Positions 1 through 8,492 of a stretch of DNA of 64,000 nt are shown one piece after another. The position numbers were made by a program, and so were the translations under genes. The DNA is taken from contig CAYSQW010000012.1 of the NCBI GenBank assembly GCA_964433135.1, positions 12,793-76,792 of the forward strand, read 5' to 3'. The DNA is from CAYSQW01 sp964433135 (GTDB lineage Bacteria > Acidobacteriota > Aminicenantia > Aminicenantales > Aminicenantaceae). How positions within the stretch are numbered: position 1 is the first letter of the stretch; every line of letters starts with the position of its first letter. The notes under the pieces are model-generated. The model saw only the letters and a list, made by a program, of their open reading frames with translations. It had not been told where the DNA came from and ran no database searches.

Positions 1-2
1 AC

Positions 3-674
3 GAAATTTTTGTCACCGAGGGGATTGCGGGTTGGCGTACCGATCGCGGCCGCATGCTCGTTCTCTACGGCCTTCCCGGCCAACGGATCCTGAATCGCGG
101 GGGCTCCGGTATCCACGCAAACTGTGCGGAAATCTGGTATTATGGAAATTTCCCGGTGGTTTTTCTGGACGTGGACTGCACCGGATTCTTTCGCTTGGCG
201 ACATGGGATTTATCCCCTTTACTTACCTATTCTCTGGAGAATCAGATGATGGGATTCCCCAAGGATGGTTCCGTAGGCCGGAAGGCTCTGGATTCTCATT
301 CCTTGATCTGCGATGTCGTATTCCGGGATATCCGGTTCAAGCCGGGGAAACTAAATTTCGTGATATCGCTGTTCGTGCCTTTCGCCCAGATGTGGTTTCA
401 GGAAAAGGGTGCCGTGCTCGAGACGGATATTCAGGTCCGTTTCCGGCTTCTTGATGAGGAGAACCGGGAACTGTGGAGCTTTTGTGATACCTTCAGCCTG
501 CAAACGGATGAAGCTTCGCTCCAGGAGGAACAGCCGGGCTTTTCCCGAGACCTCCCCGTGGAAGTCGAGATGGTTCCGGATGGATCTGAGAAGATTCGAT
601 ATCGGGTCTTTGTCGAGTTGATAAATCGAACCGGCGGCGCCGCTTTGCGGAGAATGATGCCACTCAGGCCGTGA
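3..674 (+). CDS. GWxTD domain protein, C-terminal part (5' end outside window)
   Basis: The reading frame is open from the left edge (first full codon at 3), so this is the C-terminal 223 residues of a longer protein. The first residues contain GWRTDRGRM followed by LVLYGLPG and a downstream EIWYY. This is the GWxTD signature with the usual 'TDRGR-x-(6)-GxP' continuation and an aromatic EIWYY strand. GWxTD proteins are usually secreted, common in Acidobacteriota and Aminicenantes, and of unknown biochemical role. The rest of this fragment looks like a beta-rich domain with no motif I can name. An internal ATG at 54 exists, but starting there would cut through the signature motif, so it is not the start. 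Its stop lies 42 bases before the end of a convergent gene. Confidence 0.8.
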   Translation, partial: EIFVTEGIAGWRTDRGRMLVLYGLPGQRILNRGGSGIHANCAEIWYYGNFPVVFLDVDCTGFFRLATWDLSPLLTYSLENQMMGFPKDGSVGRKALDSHSLICDVVFRDIRFKPGKLNFVISLFVPFAQMWFQEKGAVLETDIQVRFRLLDEENRELWSFCDTFSLQTDEASLQEEQPGFSRDLPVEVEMVPDGSEKIRYRVFVELINRTGGAALRRMMPLRP

Positions 675-715
675 TGCCAAGGGTTTTACAACATCCCTGA
701 GGCGCCGTCATGGGA

Positions 716-1825
716 TTACGGCTCGGGATGAGAGGATTTCACGCCGATGACGGCGTAGTTCGCCGGGGCGTAGAGGAGATCGTTCAGCTTCTCGAAGTTC
801 CGGTTTAGGACCTCGCTGATTTCATCCCCTGTCGGTAAGGATTGAAGGGCTTCTTCCGTTAAAGGGGAGTCGTACCGGATTTCGATCTTTTCGAATCCGG
901 CGTTTTCCAGCAGGAAGCGGAGCGCTTGAGGATGAAGCGGCTGTTGATGGGTCATATCCAGAAAATAGATCTGAACCAGGGCGAAAACGGACAGCGGATT
1001 CACGGTTTCCAGAATAACGGTACCGGTCGTTCGGAGTTTGGCATATATCGTTTCCACCAAACGCCGCAGATAGGCCGGGGGGAGGTGTTCGACGACTTGA
1101 GAGGAGAAAACGCCGCTCAAGCTGTTGTCGGGGGCTGCGGACAGCTTTTCGAGAAGATCGACTCGCTCACAGGTCAGTCCCTTATCCCGGCAGATGTCGA
1201 TCATCTGGCGGCTGATATCCACTCCTTCGGCTTCCCGACCGTGGTCCTCCAGCAGTTCGAGAAATTCGCCGCGCCCGCAGCCGAGGTCCATGATCTTTCC
1301 TTCCTCCGGGAAGTAGTCGAGATATGATTTCTGCTGACGGCGGACGTTTTCCGCGTCGCCCCGGTAGCGGTTCTCGAAAGCGGTGTATCTCCAGTCATCG
1401 AGAGGGGAAAGCAGTTCGGTGACCAGCTTGGGGGACGGATCTTTTCTCTCCTCGAGCACGTCCAGCAGACGGGTCAGCTTTTTCCTCATAGAGGTGAAGG
1501 TCTTGATCAGCAGAACGGCGTCCTGTGCTTCCGCGTTCAGCCGGTTGACCTTCCATTCCAAGCTGTTGAAGATCATCCCGACATGATTGCTGCCGAGGGC
1601 ATCCCACTCCCGGTCCCGCGCCGCAGCCAAGGAGGTATTGATTTGAATCGAATCCGCGAGAGCGGTGAGGACTTCGTTTAATCGAGATCGCTGTCGGTTC
1701 GACCTCAGCGATCCCCTGGTTTCGGACAGCGCCCGGATATCCGATTTGAGCCCCTCGAGCTTCCGCTGAAGTTCGGCCTCTTTGTCCTTTCGCTGTTGAA
1801 CCAGTTTTTCAATCGTATGCTTCAT
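716..1825 (-). CDS. Class I SAM-dependent methyltransferase with N-terminal coiled coil
   Basis: 369 residues. The first ~90 residues are charged and heptad-like (many E/K/R/L), consistent with a coiled coil. The C-terminal half is a Rossmann methyltransferase: motif I IMDLGCGRGEFLELLE, an acidic residue after strand 2 (EGVDIS) and a motif IV-like SSQVVEHLPP. This layout resembles methyltransferases attached to polysaccharide and LPS assembly, but the substrate cannot be read from sequence. The start codon overlaps the tatA stop as ATGA (1822-1825), so the two genes are translationally coupled. The link to Tat export is by position only and may reflect shared transcription. Confidence 0.8.
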   Translation of the reverse strand: MKHTIEKLVQQRKDKEAELQRKLEGLKSDIRALSETRGSLRSNRQRSRLNEVLTALADSIQINTSLAAARDREWDALGSNHVGMIFNSLEWKVNRLNAEAQDAVLLIKTFTSMRKKLTRLLDVLEERKDPSPKLVTELLSPLDDWRYTAFENRYRGDAENVRRQQKSYLDYFPEEGKIMDLGCGRGEFLELLEDHGREAEGVDISRQMIDICRDKGLTCERVDLLEKLSAAPDNSLSGVFSSQVVEHLPPAYLRRLVETIYAKLRTTGTVILETVNPLSVFALVQIYFLDMTHQQPLHPQALRFLLENAGFEKIEIRYDSPLTEEALQSLPTGDEISEVLNRNFEKLNDLLYAPANYAVIGVKSSHPEP

Positions 1826-2016
1826 TTATCGGCATCGGGGGGATCTTCGCGAGGAGGATTGTCCTTTTCTTTTCCACCGACGGATTTTCGGAAGTTTTTG
1901 ATGCCTTCCCCCAAAGATTTACCCAATTCAGGAAGTTTGCGGGCGCCGAATATGATGATGATGATCAGGACGATAAGAAGCAGTTCCGTTGGACCGACGG
2001 GACCGAATAAAAACAT
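1822..2016 (-). CDS. tatA: Twin-arginine translocase subunit TatA/TatE
   Basis: 64 residues: a short N-terminal membrane helix starting FGPVGPTELLLIVLIIIIIF, the FGARKLPELGKSLGEG hinge and amphipathic helix, then a charged acidic/proline tail. Both the FG at the end of the membrane helix and the LPELG motif are standard for TatA. TatA oligomerises to form the pore that exports folded, often cofactor-loaded, proteins with a twin-arginine signal. The start at 2016 has an ideal Shine-Dalgarno (AAGGAGG). No tatC or tatB lies in the window, so the partner must be elsewhere. The promoter is at 2065-2093. Confidence 0.95.
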   Translation of the reverse strand: MFLFGPVGPTELLLIVLIIIIIFGARKLPELGKSLGEGIKNFRKSVGGKEKDNPPREDPPDADK

Positions 2017-2064
2017 GATGACCTCCTTGAGGGTGTGTTTCGCCGTGAATGTAAACTCTTCTCC

Positions 2065-2093
2065 AAATTACTGTAAGCGCAGGGAAAAGTCAA
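2065..2093 (-). promoter_or_regulatory. Sigma-70 promoter of tatA
   Basis: On the minus strand, TTGACT (2093-2088), a 17-bp spacer and TAATTT (2070-2065). It lies about 50 bases upstream of the tatA start and faces away from lepA. Confidence 0.6.
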
Positions 2094-2157
2094 GCCGCTC
2101 AAGCCCTCCGAACCCGGAGGCCGAAGACCGCCGCCGGAGAGGAAACGGGAAAAAATG

Positions 2158-2187
2158 TAGACGTCGGTTCGACATCTTGGTTATACT
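2158..2187 (+). promoter_or_regulatory. Probable promoter of lepA
   Basis: TAGACG (2158-2163), 18-bp spacer, TATACT (2182-2187), 34 bases upstream of the lepA start. The -10 is good and the -35 is weak. Confidence 0.4.
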
Positions 2188-2221
2188 GGGGTGCCGGAAA
2201 ACACCGTTGGAACGGTTGAGT

Positions 2222-4012
2222 ATGAAACAAATAAGAAATTTTTCTTTGATAGCCCACATCGATCACGGCAAATCGACGCTGGCCGATCGGATTCTGGAAG
2301 CCACCGGCGCATTGAACGCCCGTGAATTGAAGGATCAGGTTCTGGACAGCATGGATCTTGAGCGTGAGCGCGGAATCACCATCAAAGCGCAAACGGCGCG
2401 GCTGCTGTATCATCCCCGGCCCGAAGAGACGTTTGTGTTGAATCTGATCGATACGCCCGGCCATGTGGATTTTGCTTACGAAGTGTCCCGCAGCCTGGCC
2501 GCTTGTGAAGGGGCGGTTTTGATCGTCGATGCATCGCAGGGAGTGGAGGCGCAAACCCTGGCCAACACCTATCTGGCGCTCCAGAACAATCTGGTCCTGA
2601 TCCCCGTGATCAACAAGATCGATCTTCCCCAGGCCATGCCTGAAATGGCCCTGGAACAGATCCAAAATATCATCGGTCTCGATCAGGAGGACGTGCTTTC
2701 GGTCAGCGCCAAAAGCGGTGAAGGGATCGACCGCATGTTGGATCGGATCGTTCGCGACATCCCCCCTCCCAAAGGGCGTTCGGATGCGCCTTTGAAGGCC
2801 TTGCTGTTCGATTCCTGGTTTGATTCGTATCGCGGCGTCATTGTGCTGGTTCGCGTGTTCGAGGGTGTTCTGCGAACCGGAGCGCGGATCGAGCTGATGG
2901 CGAACGGGGCCGCCTACGATGTAGAGGAAGTCGGGATCCTGACGCCGAAACCGAAAAAAACATCAAAGCTGGAGGCGGGCGAAGTAGGCTATCTGATCGC
3001 CGGGATCAAGTCGATCGGCCATGCCCGGGTGGGAGAGACGATAACGGAAAAAAAACGCCGGACCTCGGCAGCGCTTCCCGGATTCAAGGAGGCCAAACCC
3101 ATGGTTTTCTGTGGAATGTACCCGACCGGGGAGAGCAGCGTGGACGATTTGCGCCGAGCTTTGGAGAAACTGCGCCTGAATGACTTTTCGTTTGTCTATG
3201 AGCCGGAAACATCCCCTGCCTTGGGGATGGGATTCCGCTGCGGGTTTCTGGGATTGCTGCACCGGGAAATCATTCAGGAACGCCTGGAAAGAGAATTTCA
3301 GATCTATCTGGTGACGACCGCTCCCAATGTGAGTTACCGGGTGAAGACCAGAGCAGGTCTTGAGTGGGACGTACACAGCCCTTCACAGCTTCCCCCGTCG
3401 GTGGAAATTCTCAGCATTGCCGAACCGGTTATCGAGGCCATGGTTTTTACTCCGGAGAAATATCTGGGCGGTGTTCTCAAGTTGCTGGAATCGCGCCGGG
3501 GTCTGCAGAAAAAAATGGAATATATCAGTGCGCAGCGGATCTTTCTCACCTACACGCTGCCGCTGAACGAGATCGTCTATGATTTCTACAACCGTCTGAA
3601 ATCCGTATCCAGCGGATACGCCTCCATCGATTATGAAATGGCGGGATTTCGTGAAGCCGACCTGGTCAAACTGGATGTTCTCATCAATGGAGAGTCGATA
3701 GATGCTTTTTCCGTGATCGTGCCCCGTGAGCGGGCTTATCCGGTCGGCCGGGCGCTTGTCGCCAGGATGAAGGACCTTATCCCTCGTCAGCAGTATGCCG
3801 TCGCTCTTCAAGCGGCATTGGGCAAACGTATTATCGCCCGGGAAACGGTCAGAGCCTATCGCAAGGATGTTCTGGCAAAACTGTACGGGGGAGATTATTC
3901 CCGGAAGATGAAAGTCCTGGAAAAACAGAAAGCCGGGAAAAAACGCATGAAAAAAGTCGGACGCATCGATGTGCCGCAGGAAGCATTCCTGGCGATGCTG
4001 GAGATCAAATAG
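2222..4012 (+). CDS. lepA: Elongation factor 4 (LepA), ribosome back-translocating GTPase
   Basis: 596 residues, the usual LepA length. The frame is open further upstream, but homology starts at MKQIRNFSLIAHIDHGKST (start 2222). G1 is AHIDHGKST, G3 DTPGHVD and G4 NKID; the effector loop carries RERGITIKAQT. The C-terminal LepA-specific region is complete and ends in GKKRMKKVGRIDVPQEAFLAML. EF4 binds the ribosome and acts on stalled or mistranslocated complexes during elongation or initiation. It is transcribed alone from 2158-2187, divergent from tatA. Confidence 0.97.
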   Translation: MKQIRNFSLIAHIDHGKSTLADRILEATGALNARELKDQVLDSMDLERERGITIKAQTARLLYHPRPEETFVLNLIDTPGHVDFAYEVSRSLAACEGAVLIVDASQGVEAQTLANTYLALQNNLVLIPVINKIDLPQAMPEMALEQIQNIIGLDQEDVLSVSAKSGEGIDRMLDRIVRDIPPPKGRSDAPLKALLFDSWFDSYRGVIVLVRVFEGVLRTGARIELMANGAAYDVEEVGILTPKPKKTSKLEAGEVGYLIAGIKSIGHARVGETITEKKRRTSAALPGFKEAKPMVFCGMYPTGESSVDDLRRALEKLRLNDFSFVYEPETSPALGMGFRCGFLGLLHREIIQERLEREFQIYLVTTAPNVSYRVKTRAGLEWDVHSPSQLPPSVEILSIAEPVIEAMVFTPEKYLGGVLKLLESRRGLQKKMEYISAQRIFLTYTLPLNEIVYDFYNRLKSVSSGYASIDYEMAGFREADLVKLDVLINGESIDAFSVIVPRERAYPVGRALVARMKDLIPRQQYAVALQAALGKRIIARETVRAYRKDVLAKLYGGDYSRKMKVLEKQKAGKKRMKKVGRIDVPQEAFLAMLEIK

Positions 4013-4033
4013 ATCATCCCGGTTGTGTCCGTT

Positions 4034-5782
4034 TCAGATCGCGGGGCGTTCGGGACGGCCGCGTTTTTCCCACCGTCGGTATTTCAGCAGGCGTTCCAGT
4101 AAATCCTCGCTGCCTTTGTGGGCATCCCATTCCAGGATGTTGTTGATCTGTGCGACTTTTTGATTCTGAGAGATCGATCGGGCGAGAACGGATTTGATTC
4201 TCTCGAAGGTTTCGAATGAGAAAGAGCCGTCGATACGGCTCCACACATCTACGGCCTGGTCATGGATCTTTTCCTCCCAATAGAGGCACGCCAGGGCGTA
4301 CAGACCGCGGTTTTTATCCGGTCCTCCCGCTCGGATGATGCGGTCGTAAATCCTCTTTTCCGCAAAACTGTATTCGGCAAGGGCATCTTCCAGGGCGGGG
4401 AATCCCCTCGCGTGAAGCTCGGAGGTGAGATCCTCATATATTTCCTTTACGATGTATGCCTTGAGTTTTTTATTGAAAAGATCGGGATCCGGGAAGAACT
4501 GCATCAGCACTCCGCGGGCTTCAGGATAGGCTTTGTACAGATATTGGATCGCGCGTTTTTCGAAATTATAATGAGATGCCAAGGCGAGCCAAAATTCCGT
4601 TCCCGTACGGGTTTCGGGATTAGTCAGGCAGTAGCCGTGGAATGTAAGATCCAGAGGGCGGCTGAAATAGAGCTGTTCGATGAATCCGAAGGCGCCCGAA
4701 AGCGCATTGTAATTGATCACGATGCTGCACAGGTTGTTTCGGATCAGTTCCCTGGTCAGGTAAGGGAGATCCCCCCGATTGGGGTCGAAGGCGCTCAGAT
4801 ATCTTTCTGCGAAAAAATGCAGCTGTTGATCTTCCGGGAAATGCATGAGGCCGTCAAGGATCTCCCGAATTTGATGTTCCTCGGCACGGAAAACAGATTC
4901 GTTCATGGAGACTGTCGGGTCTTCCTTGAGAACGGGTACCAGGTCCCTGATCAGGAAAAGATGCATCCTTTCGGAATTCTTGGGCGGTGCGTCGATCGTG
5001 GGGGGGTGGGCGGCCTCGAAATCCGGGAATCCCTGAATGATGTAAAAAAGGGATGCTCCCTGGGCGAGGATCCGTTCATAAGGCGGCTCGCGGAAATAGT
5101 ATTCCAAGGGGATGTACTTGATGCCCGCCGCGGTCTTTATCCGGACGGAATCGCGGGTGATACTCGCGTGCTCTCTCTCCTGTTTCTCCTCGCGACGCAG
5201 GGCCGCGATCCGGTCTCTCTTGGTTTTAGGCAGAGAATAAAACGTCAAGGGGTTTCCATCATCCGCCGAAGGCCCGGAAAAAAGGATGTCCCCCGATTCC
5301 AGTTCGATTGTCCCCCGCCGTTCCAGGATTTTCATGATTTCCTTCAATGTGAGACTTTCTTCAGAGATTTCGGGATCGTTCCCGGCGCCCGGATCGGTCA
5401 GCGTTTCTAAAAAATCCATCAGCGCTTCGATGCGGTCCCGGCTTTCCCAGCTGGAACCGGGAGCGCCGCCGGCCAGCATGTCGGCCAATTTTTCCCTCTC
5501 CGGCGACGGCAAGATGCGGCTGAGGCCGGGTCGATTCCGTACGATTTTTGCGATGACTTTCCGGGCTTTTTTCGCGGAGGATTTTTTTGATATATGAGAA
5601 TCCAATCGGTAAGAATTCAGGAAAAAGCCCAGCAGGATCAGATTCCAAACCAATGAAAAAAGGAAAGCCCTGGAGAAGGATATCTTCCCCGGGCGAAACA
5701 CTCGGTCGAAGATCCGCCGCCTCCGCCGGGAAGTGAAATCTCCCCCCGCTGAAAACAATGTCGGTGCGCTTTTCCCCGGCAT
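4034..5782 (-). CDS. Large single-pass membrane protein of unknown function
   Basis: 582 residues. A basic N-terminus (RRRRR) precedes one hydrophobic segment (about residues 35-57, FSRAFLFSLVWNLILLGFFL), followed by a long hydrophilic region. This fits an N-in signal anchor with the bulk outside the cytoplasm. The C-terminal third is alpha-helical with repeated aromatic spacing, possibly degenerate TPR-like helices. I recognise no family. The start has a purine-rich Shine-Dalgarno (GAGGGGGATTC) and a good promoter at 5800-5828. It ends 22 bases from the convergent lepA. Confidence 0.75.
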   Translation of the reverse strand: MPGKSAPTLFSAGGDFTSRRRRRIFDRVFRPGKISFSRAFLFSLVWNLILLGFFLNSYRLDSHISKKSSAKKARKVIAKIVRNRPGLSRILPSPEREKLADMLAGGAPGSSWESRDRIEALMDFLETLTDPGAGNDPEISEESLTLKEIMKILERRGTIELESGDILFSGPSADDGNPLTFYSLPKTKRDRIAALRREEKQEREHASITRDSVRIKTAAGIKYIPLEYYFREPPYERILAQGASLFYIIQGFPDFEAAHPPTIDAPPKNSERMHLFLIRDLVPVLKEDPTVSMNESVFRAEEHQIREILDGLMHFPEDQQLHFFAERYLSAFDPNRGDLPYLTRELIRNNLCSIVINYNALSGAFGFIEQLYFSRPLDLTFHGYCLTNPETRTGTEFWLALASHYNFEKRAIQYLYKAYPEARGVLMQFFPDPDLFNKKLKAYIVKEIYEDLTSELHARGFPALEDALAEYSFAEKRIYDRIIRAGGPDKNRGLYALACLYWEEKIHDQAVDVWSRIDGSFSFETFERIKSVLARSISQNQKVAQINNILEWDAHKGSEDLLERLLKYRRWEKRGRPERPAI

Positions 5783-5799
5783 GAATCCCCCTCTAAAAT

Positions 5800-5828
5800 A
5801 TCATACCAGATGACCGGGTCAGATTCAA
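5800..5828 (-). promoter_or_regulatory. Sigma-70 promoter of the 4034-5782 gene
   Basis: Minus strand TTGAAT (5828-5823), 17-bp spacer, TATGAT (5805-5800). The start codon is 18 bases downstream of the -10. Confidence 0.6.
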
Positions 5829-5874
5829 TCGGAGGGACTCCCGATAGCCGGTTTTTCGAAGACCCCGAAGGAGC

Positions 5875-5903
5875 TTTACACTCCGCGGCGAAGCGGTTAT
5901 CAT
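5875..5903 (+). promoter_or_regulatory. Promoter of the 5912 operon, implying a leaderless mRNA
   Basis: TTTACA (5875-5880), 17-bp spacer, TATCAT (5898-5903). Transcription would be expected to begin around 5909-5911, at or next to the ATG at 5912, leaving essentially no 5' untranslated region. Confidence 0.5.
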
Positions 5904-5911
5904 GATGACAC

Positions 5912-6499
5912 ATGAGCAGATTCGCTGTTGATAAATGTCTTAGGAATGTTGTGCGGCTGCTGGGAGAAATCCTTCCGGGAAAAACGTATCTTTATTTCCC
6001 CTTTCTTGATGCCGCATTAGTTTGGATCCAAAAACGGATCCCGGAATGGGAAGAGAAGGTGGTTGCTTGGAAAGTCTGGCCCGATCCGGGCTATGTCGCC
6101 TCCAAACCGGATGCGTTCGTGCTTGAATTCTTCCTCGGTTGTCCGGAACTTCACCGTGCATTCCATGCGGCCGTCGAATCCGAGAATTGGGTGGATCTCA
6201 GGACAAATTTTCTGCGGTTGTACCCGATCTTCGGATTGGAGGATCCGTTTTTACGGGCATTGTTTCATGAGGAACTGGCGGCCGGAAATCCGGCGGCCGT
6301 AGTGAGAGAATTCGATGAAAGGGTCCGGAAGGCCCGGGAAGATGTGGAACGGATTCCGGATAAATCCCGTCTGTTTCGGGGTCTCAAGGCCTGCGCACAA
6401 GAACTTTTATCCATGGGTGTAACGGCCCTTTCACAAACTCAGGTAAGATATGCGATCGAGGATTGGCTGGAAGAAAAAGGATGGAAGGATGAAAACTGA
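5912..6499 (+). CDS. Hypothetical soluble protein
   Basis: 195 residues, no signal peptide or membrane segment, acidic and helix-rich, with several tryptophans in the N-terminal half (WIQKR, WEEK, WKVWPDPG). No family recognised. It is first in a co-directional run with a TPR-like lipoprotein (11-base overlap), mtnA and tsaD. No Shine-Dalgarno is visible before the ATG, in keeping with the leaderless promoter at 5875-5903. The coding call rests on the long uninterrupted frame, its promoter and the overlap with the next gene. Confidence 0.65.
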   Translation: MSRFAVDKCLRNVVRLLGEILPGKTYLYFPFLDAALVWIQKRIPEWEEKVVAWKVWPDPGYVASKPDAFVLEFFLGCPELHRAFHAAVESENWVDLRTNFLRLYPIFGLEDPFLRALFHEELAAGNPAAVVREFDERVRKAREDVERIPDKSRLFRGLKACAQELLSMGVTALSQTQVRYAIEDWLEEKGWKDEN

Positions 6500-7334
6500 G
6501 ATCCGCCGCCTGACGGTATGGCAATTCGTCGGGTTGCTCCTTATTTCCGCCGGAGTGGTCGGCTGCGCTTCCCATTTGAGGGAAGCTAAATTTCAATACG
6601 TGCAGGGAACCGAACATCGGAGGGGTTACCGGACGGAACAGGCCTTGGTCTCCTTCGCCAGAGCCCGGTTGGAAGCCGAGCGCGCCTCTAAGAGGCATCC
6701 TTCCGCGCAGTCCTTCATGTTGATGGGGTTGGCCGAGTTGGAATTGGACCGTCGAGTCGATGCCGAAAGGAACTTTCGAAAAGCTTTCGCGCATGGATTT
6801 GATAAAGGAGAAGAATGGGCGGCGGGGCTTTCGCTGCTGGGAACGGCCGTAACGCTGGAAAAATTCGGTTTGGCGGAAGCGGCCTCGGATTTTTACCTCC
6901 ACCTGATCGAAAAATCCAAATTTCGGCCGGTTACTATCCTGGCTGCTCAGCACCATGTCGAAAAAGAGCTGCTTCGGATTCGCGGTCTTGAAAGCGATCT
7001 GCGGGGAAGGGAACTGACTCGTTTGCTCAAGACCGTGCTACGGCTGGCGGAAAAGGAGCCGAGCTGTGGATTCTACCATTATCTGCTGTCTCAGATCCGA
7101 AGTCATCAGGAAGAATACCGTACCTCACTGGAGAGTGCCGTGCTGGCGCGGGAGCTGGGACTGCCTCAGCAGGAAATTATGCGGGATAATGATAATCAAA
7201 TCGTTTTTTGCTACCGTCAGCTCAAGCGCGAGCTGGATCCTTCCCAGTGGGAAGAATTTCATGCTTTCTATATGCAGTGGATTCGGCGCTGGAATTGGCG
7301 CGGACCCGAAGAACCGGAATGGAAGCGGAGGTGA
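6489..7334 (+). CDS. Probable lipoprotein with helical repeats
   Basis: 281 residues. The start at 6489 gives a classic lipoprotein signal: MKTEIRRLT, a hydrophobic stretch (QFVGLLLISAGVV) and a lipobox ending VVGC (Cys at about residue 29). A start at 6450 would bury that signal. The mature part is helical, with TPR-like phrases (FMLMGLAELELDRRVDAERN and later helices), suggesting a scaffold at a membrane facing the periplasm. No enzymatic motif is visible. It overlaps the preceding gene by 11 bases and is followed by mtnA after 3 bases, so it is surely co-transcribed. Confidence 0.7.
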   Translation: MKTEIRRLTVWQFVGLLLISAGVVGCASHLREAKFQYVQGTEHRRGYRTEQALVSFARARLEAERASKRHPSAQSFMLMGLAELELDRRVDAERNFRKAFAHGFDKGEEWAAGLSLLGTAVTLEKFGLAEAASDFYLHLIEKSKFRPVTILAAQHHVEKELLRIRGLESDLRGRELTRLLKTVLRLAEKEPSCGFYHYLLSQIRSHQEEYRTSLESAVLARELGLPQQEIMRDNDNQIVFCYRQLKRELDPSQWEEFHAFYMQWIRRWNWRGPEEPEWKRR

Positions 7335-7337
7335 ATA

Positions 7338-8369
7338 ATGTGGCCGACTATCAAATGGGATGAGGATAAAGTGGTTATGATCGACCAGCGCAGATTGCCC
7401 GCGGAGGAGATCCGGGTGGAGTGCCTCGATGTCGATCAGGTGGCGAAAGCTATCGAGAGCATGGTGATCAGGGGGGCTCCGGCTATCGGAGTGGCTGCCG
7501 CTTTCGGCGTGGCGTTGGGACTGAGGTCGATTGAAGATGCAGAGAATCTTGAAGAGGATTTTGACCGGATTGTCGCGCGTTTGGAAAACACGCGTCCGAC
7601 CGCACGAAACCTTTTCTGGGCGTTGGAACGAATGAAGAAAGTCTTTGCAAACAACCGGCAAGAACCGCTGGCCGGGCTTAAGGATATCATGCTGCGGGAG
7701 GCTTTAGCCGTCGAGCGGGAGGATGTGGAAACCTGTCGACGCATCGGGATTTGGGGAAACGAACTGCTGGCCGATGGCCAGACCGTGCTGACCCACTGCA
7801 ATGCGGGAGCCCTGGCTACAGCCGGATACGGCACGGCCCTGGGAGTGATCCGGGCCGCATGGGAAACCGGAAAAAAGGTTCAGGTCTATGCAGATGAAAC
7901 GCGGCCGTTTCTGCAAGGGGCGCGCTTGACGTGTTGGGAGCTGGACAGAGAAGGAATTCCGGTCGTCCTCATCACGGATAATATGGCAGGGCACTTCATG
8001 CAGCGGGGAGAGATTTCCATTGTGGTGACAGGAGCGGATAGAATCGCCCGCAACGGCGATTCAGCCAATAAAATCGGGACCTATACCGCCGCGGTGCTGG
8101 CAAAAGAAAACGGGATCCCTTTCATCATTGCGGCACCGATGTCGACGATCGATTTTACCATGGTCACCGGAGACGACATCCCTATCGAGGAAAGAGATCC
8201 GAGCGAAGTCAGGGAGATCGGCGGGACAAGTATTACGGTTCCCGGAATCCCGGTTCGGAATCCCGCTTTCGATGTTACTCCGGCCCGCTTCATCTCCGCT
8301 ATCGTCACGGAGCGGGGGATCGCCCGGCCGCCTTACGAAGCGAGCCTTGCAGCACTGGCCCGGGGCTGA
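7338..8369 (+). CDS. mtnA: S-methyl-5-thioribose-1-phosphate isomerase
   Basis: 343 residues, full length. It converts 5-methylthioribose-1-phosphate to 5-methylthioribulose-1-phosphate in methionine salvage. Visible family motifs are RGAPAIG near residue 37, the catalytic-cysteine region THCNAGALAT, and the aspartate region TGADRIARNGDSANKIGTY. No other salvage gene (mtnK, mtnB and so on) is adjacent. Isolated mtnA homologues occur widely and can act on related aldose phosphates, so the physiological substrate is inferred from the family. It sits 3 bases after the lipoprotein gene. Confidence 0.95.
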   Translation: MWPTIKWDEDKVVMIDQRRLPAEEIRVECLDVDQVAKAIESMVIRGAPAIGVAAAFGVALGLRSIEDAENLEEDFDRIVARLENTRPTARNLFWALERMKKVFANNRQEPLAGLKDIMLREALAVEREDVETCRRIGIWGNELLADGQTVLTHCNAGALATAGYGTALGVIRAAWETGKKVQVYADETRPFLQGARLTCWELDREGIPVVLITDNMAGHFMQRGEISIVVTGADRIARNGDSANKIGTYTAAVLAKENGIPFIIAAPMSTIDFTMVTGDDIPIEERDPSEVREIGGTSITVPGIPVRNPAFDVTPARFISAIVTERGIARPPYEASLAALARG

Positions 8370-8492
8370 AAGCCGGGTTCATGAATGCGAACGGGTGGGC
8401 GGTGCTTGCGTGTTTCTCGTCCTTGGCTTATCATAGGAGGTTCCATCCGCGCGGAAGTCCCATGTGCGGAGCGGTCGAAAGAAAAAAGCTCC

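Noticed and set aside
4262..5410. 382-codon plus-strand frame opposite the 4034-5782 gene
   Set aside because: The minus-strand gene has a promoter, a ribosome site and a membrane anchor; the opposite frame has none of these.
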